Of a stretch of DNA of 64,000 nt, positions 27,114 to 36,984 are shown piece by piece. This DNA is from Acidobacteriota bacterium (lineage in GTDB: Bacteria; Acidobacteriota; Vicinamibacteria; Vicinamibacterales; Fen-181). How positions within the stretch are numbered: position 1 is the stretch's first letter; each line of letters begins with the position of its first letter. The DNA lies in assembly GCA_003170135.1 (NCBI GenBank), contig PMZR01000009.1:81411-145410 (forward strand), in the 5' to 3' direction. The notes under the pieces were generated by a model. That model saw nothing but the letters and a program-made list of their open reading frames with translations. It did no database searches and was not told the DNA's origin. Made by a program: the position numbers and the translations under genes.

Positions 27114-29771
27114 GTGACGCACCAGCCGCGCCTGCCGGACGGCGAGCCGGCCACCGACGGTGCCGCGATCGACGGCGGTCGCGACAACGGACAGAACGGT
27201 GGGGCGCCCGACAAGGGCGGGACGCCGCGGCATGGCTCGCCGCTGCTGGCCGGCTTCGAGACGATCGGGCTGTGGCTCGTCGGGCACGCCTCGCGGTTCC
27301 TGCCGTTCCTCGTCATCGCCGGCGTCGTCGCCATCAGCTGGGGACCGCTTCGACGGATTCACCCGCGCGACGTGCGCGCGGCGCTGGGGTCGCTCGACTC
27401 GTCGTGGCTCGCGCTGGCCGCGCTGGCGACGGCCGCGAACATCGCGGTGATGGGCCTCTACGACGTCCTGGCCTTCGCGCACACGCGGTCGAAGTGGAGC
27501 GAGCGCTGGCGCTACGGCGCGGTGGCGTTCGCGTGGAGCAACTTCCTCACGCTCGGGCCGCTGGCCGGCCCGGCGATTCGGTTCTGGCTCTACCGGCCCG
27601 CCGTCGATCGCTCGGCCGACATCGAGGGCGGCGTCATCAACATCGCCAGCGCGTTCATCGCGGGGCTCATCGGCTGGACGCTCGCCGCGCTGCTCGTCCC
27701 GCAGGCCGACAACGTTGCGTGGGTGGTCGCGCTGGCGGGCGGCGCCTTCGTGCTGTCGGTCGTCGCGGCCATCGCCTCGCGCAGCGTGATCACTCGCATC
27801 GAACGGTTCGCGACGACGGCGGCGACCGGCACCGGCCCGGTGTGGCTGGCCGCGATCGGCTGGCTCGACTGGCTCCTTGCGTCGATCGCGTTCCTTGCCT
27901 GCGTGCGCTCGGCGCACCTCGCGATGCCGGTTCTCGGCACCGTCCGATCGTTCTTCTTCGGACAGGCGATCGGCCTTGTCAGCATGGTGCCCGGCGGCTT
28001 CGGCGGTGCGGACGGCTTCTGGATTGCGCACCTGCCGGTGCCCGGCAACGTCCCGCCGGATGTGGCCAACGGCGCGAGGATGGCGGTGGACGTCACCTAC
28101 CGCCTGATCTACTACGCCATGCCGTGGGCGGCCTCGTCGCTGCTCATCCTGACCTGGGTCACACACCGGACGCCGCGGCGTATCGAGATCGCCCGCCGTG
28201 TCATCGCGGGCATCGTGGGCGCGTCGGGCGCGCTGATGCTGCTCAGCGTGGCCACGCCTGGGCTGCACGATCGGCTGCTGCTGCTGGAACGCGCGGTGCC
28301 GCTGCCGCTGGTCGAAGTCGGCACCCTGTCGGCCGCCGTCACGGGCGTGCTGCTGCTCGTGCTCGCGCGCGGCCTGGCGAAGGGTTACCGGGCGGCGTTC
28401 CGCGCCACGGTCATCATCCTCATCGTGGCGGCGATTTCCGCGATCCTCAAGGGGTTCGACTACGAAGAGGCGATCGTGCTGAGCGTGGTGGCGCTGCTCG
28501 CCGTCGCCCAGGCGCCGCTCTTCGATCGGCCGAGCCACGGCGACTGGCTGGAAGGCCGCGACGTCGGCGTCGCCTTCGTCGCGCTCGTGGTCTTCATGGT
28601 GTTCGGCATCTTCGCGCACCGCGTCACCCCCACGACGATCGATCGGCTGTCGCGCGTCGGGTATCGCTTCGAGGCGACACGGTTCCTGCGCACCGGCATC
28701 AGCCTGGCCGTCGCGCTGGGCGCCGTCGCCCTCTACGCGGTCCTGCGCGTGCCGATTCGGTTCAAGCGCCTGCCGGAGGGGGTCGTCGAACACGCGCTCC
28801 ATCTCAACAGCGAGATCGGCACGGCGACGACGCCGCTGATGGTCGCCAACGGCGACAAGGCGGTGTTCTTCGACAACGACCGCGGCTTCTGTCTCTATCG
28901 CACGACCGGCCCGTACCTGGTCGTCCTCTCCGATCCGGTCGTCCGCAACGCCGCCGACCGCGGCGCGTTCCTCAACGCCCTGTTCACGTTTGCGGGCGAG
29001 ATCGATCGCCGGCCGGTGTTTCACCAGGTGTCGCTCGAGTGGATCCCGCCCTTGCACGACCGCGGGTATGCGTTCTTCAAGGTGGGCGAAGAAGGGCAGC
29101 TGCCGCTGGCGCGCGTCACGCTCGACGGGCCGGCCGGGAAGATCTACCGGCAGATCATCCGCCGCGGCGAACGCGACCTCGTCCGCTTCCGCGTGCTCGC
29201 CCCGTTCGAAGCGCAGCGCGCGCTGCCGCAACTGCGCGAGATTTCCGACGACTGGCTGCGCGCGAGACAGGTGCGCGAGCGGCAGTTCTCGATCGGGTTC
29301 TTCGACGAGCAGTACGTGCTGCACTTCCCGGTGGCGGTCGTCGAGGATGCGGCGGGCCGCATCATCGCGTTCGCGAACCTGCTGCCGGGACCGAAACGCG
29401 AAGAGCTATCCATCGACCTGATGCGCTACCGGTCGGATGCGCCGAAGGTCATGGATTTCCTCTTCGTGTCGATGTTCCTCTACGGCAAGGAACGGGGTTA
29501 CCGGCGCTTCAATCTCGGCATGGCGCCGCTCGCGAGCGTCGGCGCGCTGGCGGGCGCCCATCTGCGCGAACGGCTGGCGAACCTCCTCTTCCAGCACGGC
29601 GAGCACTGGTACAACTTCCAGGGCCTTCGGCAGTTCAAGGAGAAGTTCGAGCCGGACTGGGTGCCGCGCTACCTGGCGTACCAGAACGCGTGGGAGTGGC
29701 CGGTGGCCATCGCGCACTTGAGCGCGCTGATTGCGGGCGGATGGAGCACGGTGCTGTTCGGACGGGAGTGA
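27114..29771 (+). CDS. mprF: Phosphatidylglycerol lysyltransferase/flippase MprF family
   Basis: This 885-residue protein has a hydrophobic N-terminal half with roughly twelve to fourteen helices (about residues 55-550) and a soluble C-terminal half with the aminoacyl-phosphatidylglycerol synthase fold (FFDNDRGFCLYRTTGPYLV, GPKREELSIDLMRYR, FNLGMAPLASVG). MprF transfers an amino acid from tRNA to phosphatidylglycerol and flips the product, reducing the negative charge of the membrane. GTG is the start; the ABC genes upstream are close enough for one operon. The membrane half also fits the UPF0104-type fold. Which amino acid is used cannot be told. Confidence 0.88.
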   Translation: MTHQPRLPDGEPATDGAAIDGGRDNGQNGGAPDKGGTPRHGSPLLAGFETIGLWLVGHASRFLPFLVIAGVVAISWGPLRRIHPRDVRAALGSLDSSWLALAALATAANIAVMGLYDVLAFAHTRSKWSERWRYGAVAFAWSNFLTLGPLAGPAIRFWLYRPAVDRSADIEGGVINIASAFIAGLIGWTLAALLVPQADNVAWVVALAGGAFVLSVVAAIASRSVITRIERFATTAATGTGPVWLAAIGWLDWLLASIAFLACVRSAHLAMPVLGTVRSFFFGQAIGLVSMVPGGFGGADGFWIAHLPVPGNVPPDVANGARMAVDVTYRLIYYAMPWAASSLLILTWVTHRTPRRIEIARRVIAGIVGASGALMLLSVATPGLHDRLLLLERAVPLPLVEVGTLSAAVTGVLLLVLARGLAKGYRAAFRATVIILIVAAISAILKGFDYEEAIVLSVVALLAVAQAPLFDRPSHGDWLEGRDVGVAFVALVVFMVFGIFAHRVTPTTIDRLSRVGYRFEATRFLRTGISLAVALGAVALYAVLRVPIRFKRLPEGVVEHALHLNSEIGTATTPLMVANGDKAVFFDNDRGFCLYRTTGPYLVVLSDPVVRNAADRGAFLNALFTFAGEIDRRPVFHQVSLEWIPPLHDRGYAFFKVGEEGQLPLARVTLDGPAGKIYRQIIRRGERDLVRFRVLAPFEAQRALPQLREISDDWLRARQVRERQFSIGFFDEQYVLHFPVAVVEDAAGRIIAFANLLPGPKREELSIDLMRYRSDAPKVMDFLFVSMFLYGKERGYRRFNLGMAPLASVGALAGAHLRERLANLLFQHGEHWYNFQGLRQFKEKFEPDWVPRYLAYQNAWEWPVAIAHLSALIAGGWSTVLFGRE

Positions 29772-29781
29772 GTGGGAGGGC

Positions 29782-31127
<1,346 letters not shown>

Positions 31128-31143
<16 letters not shown>

Positions 31144-32762
31144 GGGTCATCAGTCGTCGAATTCACGGCCACGTCCGCGCCGGCAGCGCCCTGCGCGGCC
31201 GCCGGCAGATCGATCGTGAAGGTCGCCCCCGCGCCGTGCTCGCTGGTCGCCACGATCGTCCCGCCATGAGCCGTCACCACGTCCCGCGTGATGCTCAATC
31301 CCAGGCCCGACCCGTGACCCGCATCCTTGGTCGTCACCCACGGGTCGAAGATCTTCGGCAGCAGGTCGGGGGCGATCCCGGTGCCGCTGTCCGTCACCTC
31401 GATGCGGACACCCGCCGGTGTGGGCGACACGGCGATTGCCAGCCGGCCGCCCGTCGGCATGGCGTCGAGGCCGTTGGTGACGAGGTTCAGCAGCGCCAGT
31501 TCGAGTTGCACGATATCGGCATTGACGAGCGGCAGATCGCGCGCGATGGTCAGCTTCAGCCCGACGCCGGCGGTATCCAGCTTGGGCCGCGCGACGTCGC
31601 AGACGCGTTCGACCAGCCGTGCCACGCTCGTGGGCTCATGCGGCGTCGGCCGCCGCGCGTGATCGAGCATCGTCCGCACGATCGTCGTCACCTTCTGGAT
31701 CTGCTCCTGCACGATCTGCAACCGCCGCGCGATGCGCGAGTCCTCGCCCGCCTCTTCCACCAGCATCTGCACGTAGCCCGAGATGAGGTTCAGCGGCGTG
31801 CCCACCTGGTGGGCCACGCTCGCCGCGGTCTGCCCGACCGCCGCCATCTGCTCGGCCCGCGCCAGCGCTTCCCGCAACGCGAACACGCGCTGGTAACTCT
31901 CCACGAGCTCGGCGTGGCTGGCGCGCAACTCGCTGGTCGCGTCGTTCACGCGCGTCTGCAGCGCAACGTTGAAGTTCTCGATCTGGGCCAGCATGTCGTT
32001 CAGGCCCTGCGCCACGGCGCCGATCTCGTCGTGCCGCATCATCGGCGCACGCGCCGACGGGTCGCCGGCCGCCACGCGCTGCATCGTCCCCCGGATGCCG
32101 GCAATCGGTTTGTGAATCAGGCGCCGGGCGAGCAGATCGACCAGCAGCGTGAGAATGATGACCGCCGGCGGCGTGAACCAGAGGACGACCGAGCGCCCGG
32201 TCTTGTGCATCTCGTCGATCGTTCCGAGCGAGAAGGTCACGACGACGACGCCGAAGATTTCGTTGTTCCAGTAGGCGGGCACGCCCACCATCTGGAGCAC
32301 ATCGGCCCGGTCGCCCCAGACTTCCTCCTTGGTATCGATGGCGCGCTTCGCCAGCGGCAAGGCCTCGGTTCGTTCGGGCAACGCCGTGCTGGCGTAGACG
32401 TCCAGCTTGCCGGTCTGCGGATCCATCGCGATGACCGAGATTCGCCGGATCGACGGGACCGCGACGTTGAACTCGTGAAGCGTTTCGCCGATGTCGTCCG
32501 CGTTCAGGTTCTTCTCATCCTGACCCTCGATGTCCTCGGCGACGACCTGGGCCGTCGATCGCGCCGCCTCGACCAGCTGCGCGGTTGCCGTGGTTTCGAA
32601 CGACTGGATCTCGAGGTAGGACGACACGCCAACCACGACGGTCACGACGAGCGCGACCATCAGCCCCAGCCGCAGACGCAGCGTCAGGGCGTCGTGCAAC
32701 TTCGCCACGGTGGGGCGGAAATGCCGGCGCCAGGGCGACCCTGCGGGACCTTTTGGTTCCAT
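31128..32762 (-). CDS. Sensor histidine kinase partner of the NtrC regulator
   Basis: This 544-residue protein has two transmembrane segments (about residues 30-50 and 190-210) with an extracytoplasmic sensor region between, a HAMP segment (IHKPIAGIRGTMQRVAAGDPSAR), a coiled coil, a HisKA domain whose H-box reads SVAHQVGTPLNLI (Gln after the His instead of the common Glu or Asp), and an HATPase domain (GLDAMPTGG, GSGLGLSI). The signal is unknown. It lies upstream of the regulator in the same direction with a 16-base overlap. Confidence 0.92.
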
Positions 32763-32814
32763 CTAACTACATGAACAACAAGGGCTTACAAGAATCCAGC
32801 CCGACCCGAACCTG

Positions 32815-32831
32815 CTGGCACAGGCCTTGTG
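32815..32831 (+). promoter_or_regulatory. Possible sigma-54 promoter
   Basis: CTGGCACAGGCCTTGTG has the GG and the -12 dinucleotide ten bases apart, as sigma-54 promoters require, but the -12 pair is GT, not GC. It lies about 70 bases upstream of the small secreted protein gene at 32900 and directly beside the NtrB/NtrC-like operon. An 11-17 base dyad (GGCAAC/GTTGCC at 32849-32865) follows downstream. Confidence 0.45.
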
Positions 32832-32899
32832 TTCATAGCCGGTGCCACGGCAACTCCTGGTTGCCATACTTTACTCGTTTCCCGTTCACTGGAGGCACA

Positions 32900-33292
32900 A
32901 TGCGTCGCATTTTCACACTTCTGGCCGTCCTCGTCATGGCTGGCACGTTCGCCGCCGCCCAGACCGCACCGGTTGCCAAGCAGACCGAACCCAAGGCGAA
33001 GGCCGCGAAGACCCAGAAGGCGCCGGCCGCAGCCAAGCTCAGCGGCACGATCGTTTCCGCGGACGCCACCACGCTGACCGTCAAGGGCACGAAGGGCGAA
33101 GAGAAGTTCGCGCTGACGGCCGACACGAAGATTCAGCAGGGCGCCAAGACCCTCACCGCGGCCGACCTGACGGCGGGCGCGAAGGCCACGGTCACCTACA
33201 CGAAGGCGGGCGACACGATGACGGCTACCAAGGTTGTCGTGAGCGCGCCGAAGCCTGCAAAGGCCGCGAAGACGCCCAAGGCCGCGAAGTAG
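32900..33292 (+). CDS. Small secreted Ala/Lys-rich protein (DUF5666-like)
   Basis: This 130-residue protein begins at ATG 32900 after GGAGGC and has a signal peptide (residues 1-21). The mature chain is an Ala-Lys-Pro linker, one OB-like domain (KLSGTIVSADATTLTVKG...GAKATVTYTKAGDTMTATKV) similar to DUF5666, and a basic Lys-Ala-Pro tail. A charged tail of this kind suggests binding to an acidic polymer. It may be the output of the adjacent sigma-54 two-component system. Function unknown. Confidence 0.75.
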   Translation: MRRIFTLLAVLVMAGTFAAAQTAPVAKQTEPKAKAAKTQKAPAAAKLSGTIVSADATTLTVKGTKGEEKFALTADTKIQQGAKTLTAADLTAGAKATVTYTKAGDTMTATKVVVSAPKPAKAAKTPKAAK

Positions 33293-33357
33293 GTCTTCTC
33301 CGTTTCGCGATCGATCAGACGGTCCTCGGTCGTAGCCACCTGTGAACAGCAGCGGGA

Positions 33358-33383
33358 AATCGGGGTCGCTCGAGACCCCGATT
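33358..33383. terminator. Hairpin downstream of the small secreted protein gene
   Basis: A perfect 10-bp stem (AATCGGGGTC and GACCCCGATT) with a 6-base loop, about 65 bases after the stop codon at 33292. There is no T-run after it, so termination is likely but not certain. Confidence 0.5.
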
Positions 33384-33489
33384 CCCCGTCGCCCGGGTCG
33401 CGACTGGGGGCCGTTTGCACTTTTGGCGCACCCCTTCACTCCCGCCAGACTCAGCTGGATTCCCCGACAAGACAGAGCAGGCAGATAGT

Positions 33490-33524
33490 GCGTGGTGCGG
33501 CGTGCGCGGTGCGATGTGCGCGGC
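33490..33524 (+). repeat. Heptamer array (GCGNNGT class)
   Basis: Five units in register: GCGTGGT, GCGGCGT, GCGCGGT, GCGATGT, GCGCGGC. It lies just past the 3' end of the ACT-domain gene (33544) in a convergent spacer. A small ATCAGGA-like doublet (CAGGAAT twice, 33931-33944) lies at that gene's other end. Confidence 0.75.
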
Positions 33525-33543
33525 GGGTTGCGAAGCGTGGAAT

Positions 33544-33927
33544 CTACAGCCCGGCGGCGGCCGATGCGCGGGCGGCGTCGGGAACGCCGGCGACGACCCC
33601 GGCCATCGACTGGTCCTCGACCGTCGTCACGTAGAGGTATTCGAGGTTGACGCCTTCGGCGGTGAGCAGTGCCGCGATCCGCGCCAGGGAGCCGGGGCCG
33701 TTCGGGGCCACCGTGTAGATCACGTCGCGCTCTTCGACGTGGTAGTGCCGGTCACGGAGCAAGCCGGCGGCGTGAACCGGGTTGTCCACCAGCAGGCGCA
33801 GCGTCCCCGAGGGTTCCAGCGACAGCGCGAGGATGTTCACGCGCTCCTCGGCCAGCACCTGGCAGACACGGCCGAGCGCTCCCGGCATGTTCTGGACCCG
33901 GACGGTCAGTTCGCTTCGGATCGCCAT
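33544..33927 (-). CDS. Tandem ACT-domain protein
   Basis: This 127-residue protein is built of two ACT domains (about residues 5-65 and 70-125). Each has the beta-alpha-beta pattern with a turn motif MPGALGRVC or GPGSLARI and the following NI or NL. ACT domains bind amino acids, and free-standing tandem versions of this size (COG4747-like) are thought to act as amino acid sensors. It is encoded alone, between two heptamer-bearing spacers. Its target is unknown. Confidence 0.82.
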   Translation of the reverse strand: MAIRSELTVRVQNMPGALGRVCQVLAEERVNILALSLEPSGTLRLLVDNPVHAAGLLRDRHYHVEERDVIYTVAPNGPGSLARIAALLTAEGVNLEYLYVTTVEDQSMAGVVAGVPDAARASAAAGL

Positions 33928-33953
33928 GTTCAGGAATCAGGAATCCCGAGTCC

Positions 33954-34571
33954 TCAGAAATACACCACCACGCCGGTCGTCCACATCGATCCTTCGTGCG
34001 AGAGCCTCAACTGTTCCTGCAGGCCGGTGGTCCCAGGCACCGGGATGGCGCCGCCGGCAGTCGGGGTGGTTCCCTGGTCGCCGAAGTGAATGAACGTGTA
34101 CCGGTAGTCGAGGTGCAACGACGCCCGCCGACCGAGCATCAATTCGCCGCCGAGTCCCGCATGGTATCCCATCTTGGTCGTCGATGTCTCGGCGATCGGC
34201 GCGACGAGAGTTTCGACTTTCCGGTTGTACCAGCCGACACCGCCGAGCAGGTACGCGGAGATAGCCGCATGAACCGGATAGACGAGAAGGGATCCCTGGA
34301 AAGGCAGATCGCGCGTCTTGCGGGTGAGAGCGTCGTCGGTGAATGTCCGGTAGTCGAGGGCCAGCTCGATCGCCGTGCGGGGCGAGGTTCTCGCCCGCAG
34401 CACGCCACCGATGTACCGCGCGGACGCAGTATCGGGCTGCGTCGCGTCGCCCCGGACGAAGGCGAATCGAGGGCCGAACCCGATGCTCTGTGCTCGGGCC
34501 GGCGCCGCCGCGAAGAGCAATGCGCCGCAGGTGAGCGGGATCAGGACGGCGAGTCTGGACGATCGTCTCAA
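33954..34571 (-). CDS. Outer-membrane beta-barrel protein
   Basis: This 205-residue protein has a signal peptide ending at ARAQ and alternating hydrophobic/polar strands (FGPRFAFVRG, YIGGVLRART, AIELALDYRT, YLLGGVGWYN), ending with a C-terminal aromatic YF, the usual signal for barrel insertion. It resembles small OmpW/OmpA-barrel proteins of about eight strands. The function is unknown. Confidence 0.78.
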   Translation of the reverse strand: MRRSSRLAVLIPLTCGALLFAAAPARAQSIGFGPRFAFVRGDATQPDTASARYIGGVLRARTSPRTAIELALDYRTFTDDALTRKTRDLPFQGSLLVYPVHAAISAYLLGGVGWYNRKVETLVAPIAETSTTKMGYHAGLGGELMLGRRASLHLDYRYTFIHFGDQGTTPTAGGAIPVPGTTGLQEQLRLSHEGSMWTTGVVVYF

Positions 34572-34735
34572 TCTGGCCTCCTCGGGCCCTGGGCTACTTG
34601 GCTATCGGCGCTGGCGCGGGACTCCACCAGATTCAACGTATCGGCTGAAGCGATGGGTGCCTGTAGGCGCCCGGCCGGATGCAAAGCCGCAGCGAGTGGC
34701 CTCGCCCGGGCCGAGAGCGCGGCGCGGCGTCGCAT

Positions 34736-35005
34736 TTACCGCGCGCCGGCCGCAATGTGGATCTGGTGGGTGCCAGCCGCGTGAACGGAGCACCGTGCCT
34801 CGAGCGCGTAGCCGTACAACGCTCCGCCGTCCTCGAGACTCACGATGACCATCTGGCGACAATCGGCACAGAAGGAGACGACCGAGCGGCGATCGTTCTT
34901 CGCGCCGCGGAATGGCTGGAGTCGATGGCCCAGGCCCTCGGCGCGTTCGATGGCCTGGCGCTTCAGATCGTCGAGGGTGATCGCATCGACGGTGTATGGG
35001 GGCAC
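34736..35005 (-). CDS. Small conserved-type protein with a CxxC pair
   Basis: This 89-residue soluble protein starts at ATG 35005, 8 bases after GGAGG. A CxxC (FCADCRQM, about residue 46) and a single cysteine (EARC) near residue 72 could bind a metal or make a disulfide. Basic residues dominate the first half. The gene follows a convincing terminator-like hairpin on its 5' side. Not a known family to me. Codon-position composition is consistent with a real gene, but small size lowers confidence. Confidence 0.5.
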   Translation of the reverse strand: MPPYTVDAITLDDLKRQAIERAEGLGHRLQPFRGAKNDRRSVVSFCADCRQMVIVSLEDGGALYGYALEARCSVHAAGTHQIHIAAGAR

Positions 35006-35028
35006 TGGCCGCCTCCGGATCGGAAAAC

Positions 35029-35052
35029 GGGGTGGGAACGCCTTCCCACCCC
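35029..35052 (-). terminator. Rho-independent-type terminator after the OmpA-like gene
   Basis: On the minus strand a 10-bp stem (GGGGTGGGAA / TTCCCACCCC, loop GGCG) is followed by GTTTTCC. It is 52 bases after the stop of the OmpA-like gene (ends 35104) and before the next minus-strand gene at 35005. Confidence 0.65.
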
Positions 35053-35103
35053 TGTTTCCGCGACGAGACTGGGCGCGCGGCGGCGTGCCGCCGCGAGATG
35101 GTC

Positions 35104-35769
35104 CTAGGTAAGCACGCGGATGACCACGCGGCGATTCTTCGCGCGGCCTTCACGCGTCTTGTTCGGCGCAACCGGATCTTCGGCGCCGTAGCTGATCACG
35201 TTAATCTTGTGCAGCGGGACCTGGTACTTCTCGTAGATGTAGCGCCGCACGGCCTCCGCGCGCTCGAGACCGAGACGCTGGTTGAAATCCTTCGATCCCC
35301 GGCTGTCAGTATACCCCGCCACTTCGATGTAGGCGCCGTTCGGGTTCGCCTTGAGCTGGGTGACGATCTCGTCCAGCCGAGCCGTCGCCTCGTCGGGCAG
35401 TAGCGCCTTGCCGAACTTGAACCCGCCCTGATCTTCGCTGAGCGTGACTTCATAGACGAGACGCTTGGACGCCTTGTCCACCGCCTCGGCCCTGGCCGCC
35501 GCGCTGTCCGCGGCGCCGCGGGCATCGGCCGCCGACTTGTTGGCCGCCTCAGCCTTCTGATCGACCTGGCCGACCCTCTGGTTCGTGTCAGCGATGGCCT
35601 GCTCGTTCTTGCGCGTACGCTCCTGGTTGTCCTCAACCGACTTGGACAAGGTCTCGACCTTGTCGTTCACCTCGCCCACGCGGGTCTTCACGAACTTCTT
35701 CGTCGCACACGCCGACGATCCGCCCAGAGCGAGTGCAACAATTGGCAGGACCAGCAACAGCTTCTTCAT
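35104..35769 (-). CDS. OmpA-family envelope protein, probable lipoprotein
   Basis: This 221-residue protein has an N-terminal signal ending SSAC, a weak lipobox, so it may be lipid-anchored. Residues about 25-105 form a long coiled coil, and the C-terminal part is an OmpA/Pal domain (VAGYTDSRGSKDFNQRLGLE, SYGAEDPV) that binds peptidoglycan. It starts at ATG 35769 with GGAGAG six bases upstream. It would tie the outer membrane to the wall. The VWFA gene upstream ends 15 bases before its start, so the two may be cotranscribed. Confidence 0.85.
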   Translation of the reverse strand: MKKLLLVLPIVALALGGSSACATKKFVKTRVGEVNDKVETLSKSVEDNQERTRKNEQAIADTNQRVGQVDQKAEAANKSAADARGAADSAAARAEAVDKASKRLVYEVTLSEDQGGFKFGKALLPDEATARLDEIVTQLKANPNGAYIEVAGYTDSRGSKDFNQRLGLERAEAVRRYIYEKYQVPLHKINVISYGAEDPVAPNKTREGRAKNRRVVIRVLT

Positions 35770-35783
35770 ATGGCTCTCCACAG

Positions 35784-36743
35784 TTAACTGCCCGACGACG
35801 GTCCGGCGAAGTAGCCGCCCCGGGCGCGGACGCTGAGATGCCGATCGCGCAGCCTGACCTCAAGCGGATGCCATCCGGGCTTGCTGCCGGGTTCGAACGC
35901 GATCAGATACTGGAAGCGCAATTCGGCCACGATCTGCTTGACGGCCTGGCTCGACTGCGCGGGCGAACTGCTCATGAACGCGTCACCGCCGGTCCATTGA
36001 GCCAGGTCCATCAGTTCGCCGCCTGGCAAGACATCGAGCACCGCGGTCGCTTGACCCACGTGGTCGAGCGGCGAGACGACGGCCATGACGTAAACAGGCA
36101 CGTCGATCGAACTGGCGATCCCCGAGACTTCCGCCGGCGTCAGCCGGCTGTTGTTGTCCACGCCGTCCGTGAACACCACCACGGCCCGGTGCGAACCGCC
36201 ACGCGCGGCAACCTGGCGCGCGGCATCGGCGATGGCATCGCGCAGCGACGTCATCCCGAACGGATCTTCGACGTGTCCGAACGACGCTCGGACACGATCA
36301 GCATCCCGCGTGAACGCCTGGAGTTCACGCAGGCTGCTGTCGAAGCTGAACACCGCCACCTCGTCCCGGTCCCGCTGCAACCAGGAGAGAAACTGCTCGG
36401 CCGCACTTCTAGCCGCGTCCGCCTTCGACGCCACCTGCATGCTGCCGCTGGTGTCGAAGAGCAACGCCACGGTGATGGCCGCCTGGTCGGAACGGAAGTC
36501 TGTGATCTTCTGGGGCCGCCCATTGTCGAGCAACGTGAAGTCCGCCCGCTGCAGGTTTGGCACGACGTGGCCCCTATGGTCGCGCACGACGGCGTTGACC
36601 GTGACCATCTCAACGCCGCTTCGGAACGTCGGGCGGTCAGGAAGCTGGGTCTGCAGCCCGACCGTCATCAGCACGCCAAGAACCAATGCGATGGGTGAAC
36701 CGGTCGGCACGCCCCGTCTATTCCAATCTTCTTGCCATACCAT
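35784..36743 (-). CDS. VWFA-related protein (Acidobacterial type)
   Basis: This 319-residue protein begins with a hydrophobic signal or anchor (about residues 15-35) after a short charged start. A small N-terminal domain (VNAVVRDHRGHVVPNL) is followed by a von Willebrand factor A domain with the MIDAS motif LFDTSGSM (about residue 93) and a later TDGVDNN. This combination is a hallmark of Acidobacteriota. The A domain binds a divalent cation and usually a protein partner. Upstream lies a divergent spacer with a GTGTA-5-TACAC palindrome. Confidence 0.82.
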   Translation of the reverse strand: MVWQEDWNRRGVPTGSPIALVLGVLMTVGLQTQLPDRPTFRSGVEMVTVNAVVRDHRGHVVPNLQRADFTLLDNGRPQKITDFRSDQAAITVALLFDTSGSMQVASKADAARSAAEQFLSWLQRDRDEVAVFSFDSSLRELQAFTRDADRVRASFGHVEDPFGMTSLRDAIADAARQVAARGGSHRAVVVFTDGVDNNSRLTPAEVSGIASSIDVPVYVMAVVSPLDHVGQATAVLDVLPGGELMDLAQWTGGDAFMSSSPAQSSQAVKQIVAELRFQYLIAFEPGSKPGWHPLEVRLRDRHLSVRARGGYFAGPSSGS

Positions 36744-36813
36744 CAAATAGCTCACTTTAAAGGACTTACCAGACGTGTGGCGGCTGGCAAACGGCCCGAC
36801 GAGGCCGCGTGTC

Positions 36814-36828
36814 GTGTATAAATTACAC
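36814..36828. promoter_or_regulatory. Palindrome in a divergent spacer (possible operator)
   Basis: GTGTA-TAAAT-TACAC at 36814-36828 lies between the divergent VWFA and aminotransferase genes. The spacer (240 bp, 36744-36984) is more AT-rich than its surroundings and holds GTAAGACTTAC at 36857-36867, a second short palindrome. Regulatory role is inferred from position only. Confidence 0.4.
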
Positions 36829-36984
36829 TGTCCTGGGCATCTGGCCAAGCGCCGCTATGTAAGACTTACTCAAGAGCCCGTGAACGGGGCAGGTCGGACG
36901 CGTAATGTTGCGGTCTGGCCCGTTTTCGACCAGGTCTGTTAAGATTCAGTGTTCATTTCTGAGGCTCCCCCGAGGGTTTTCATC

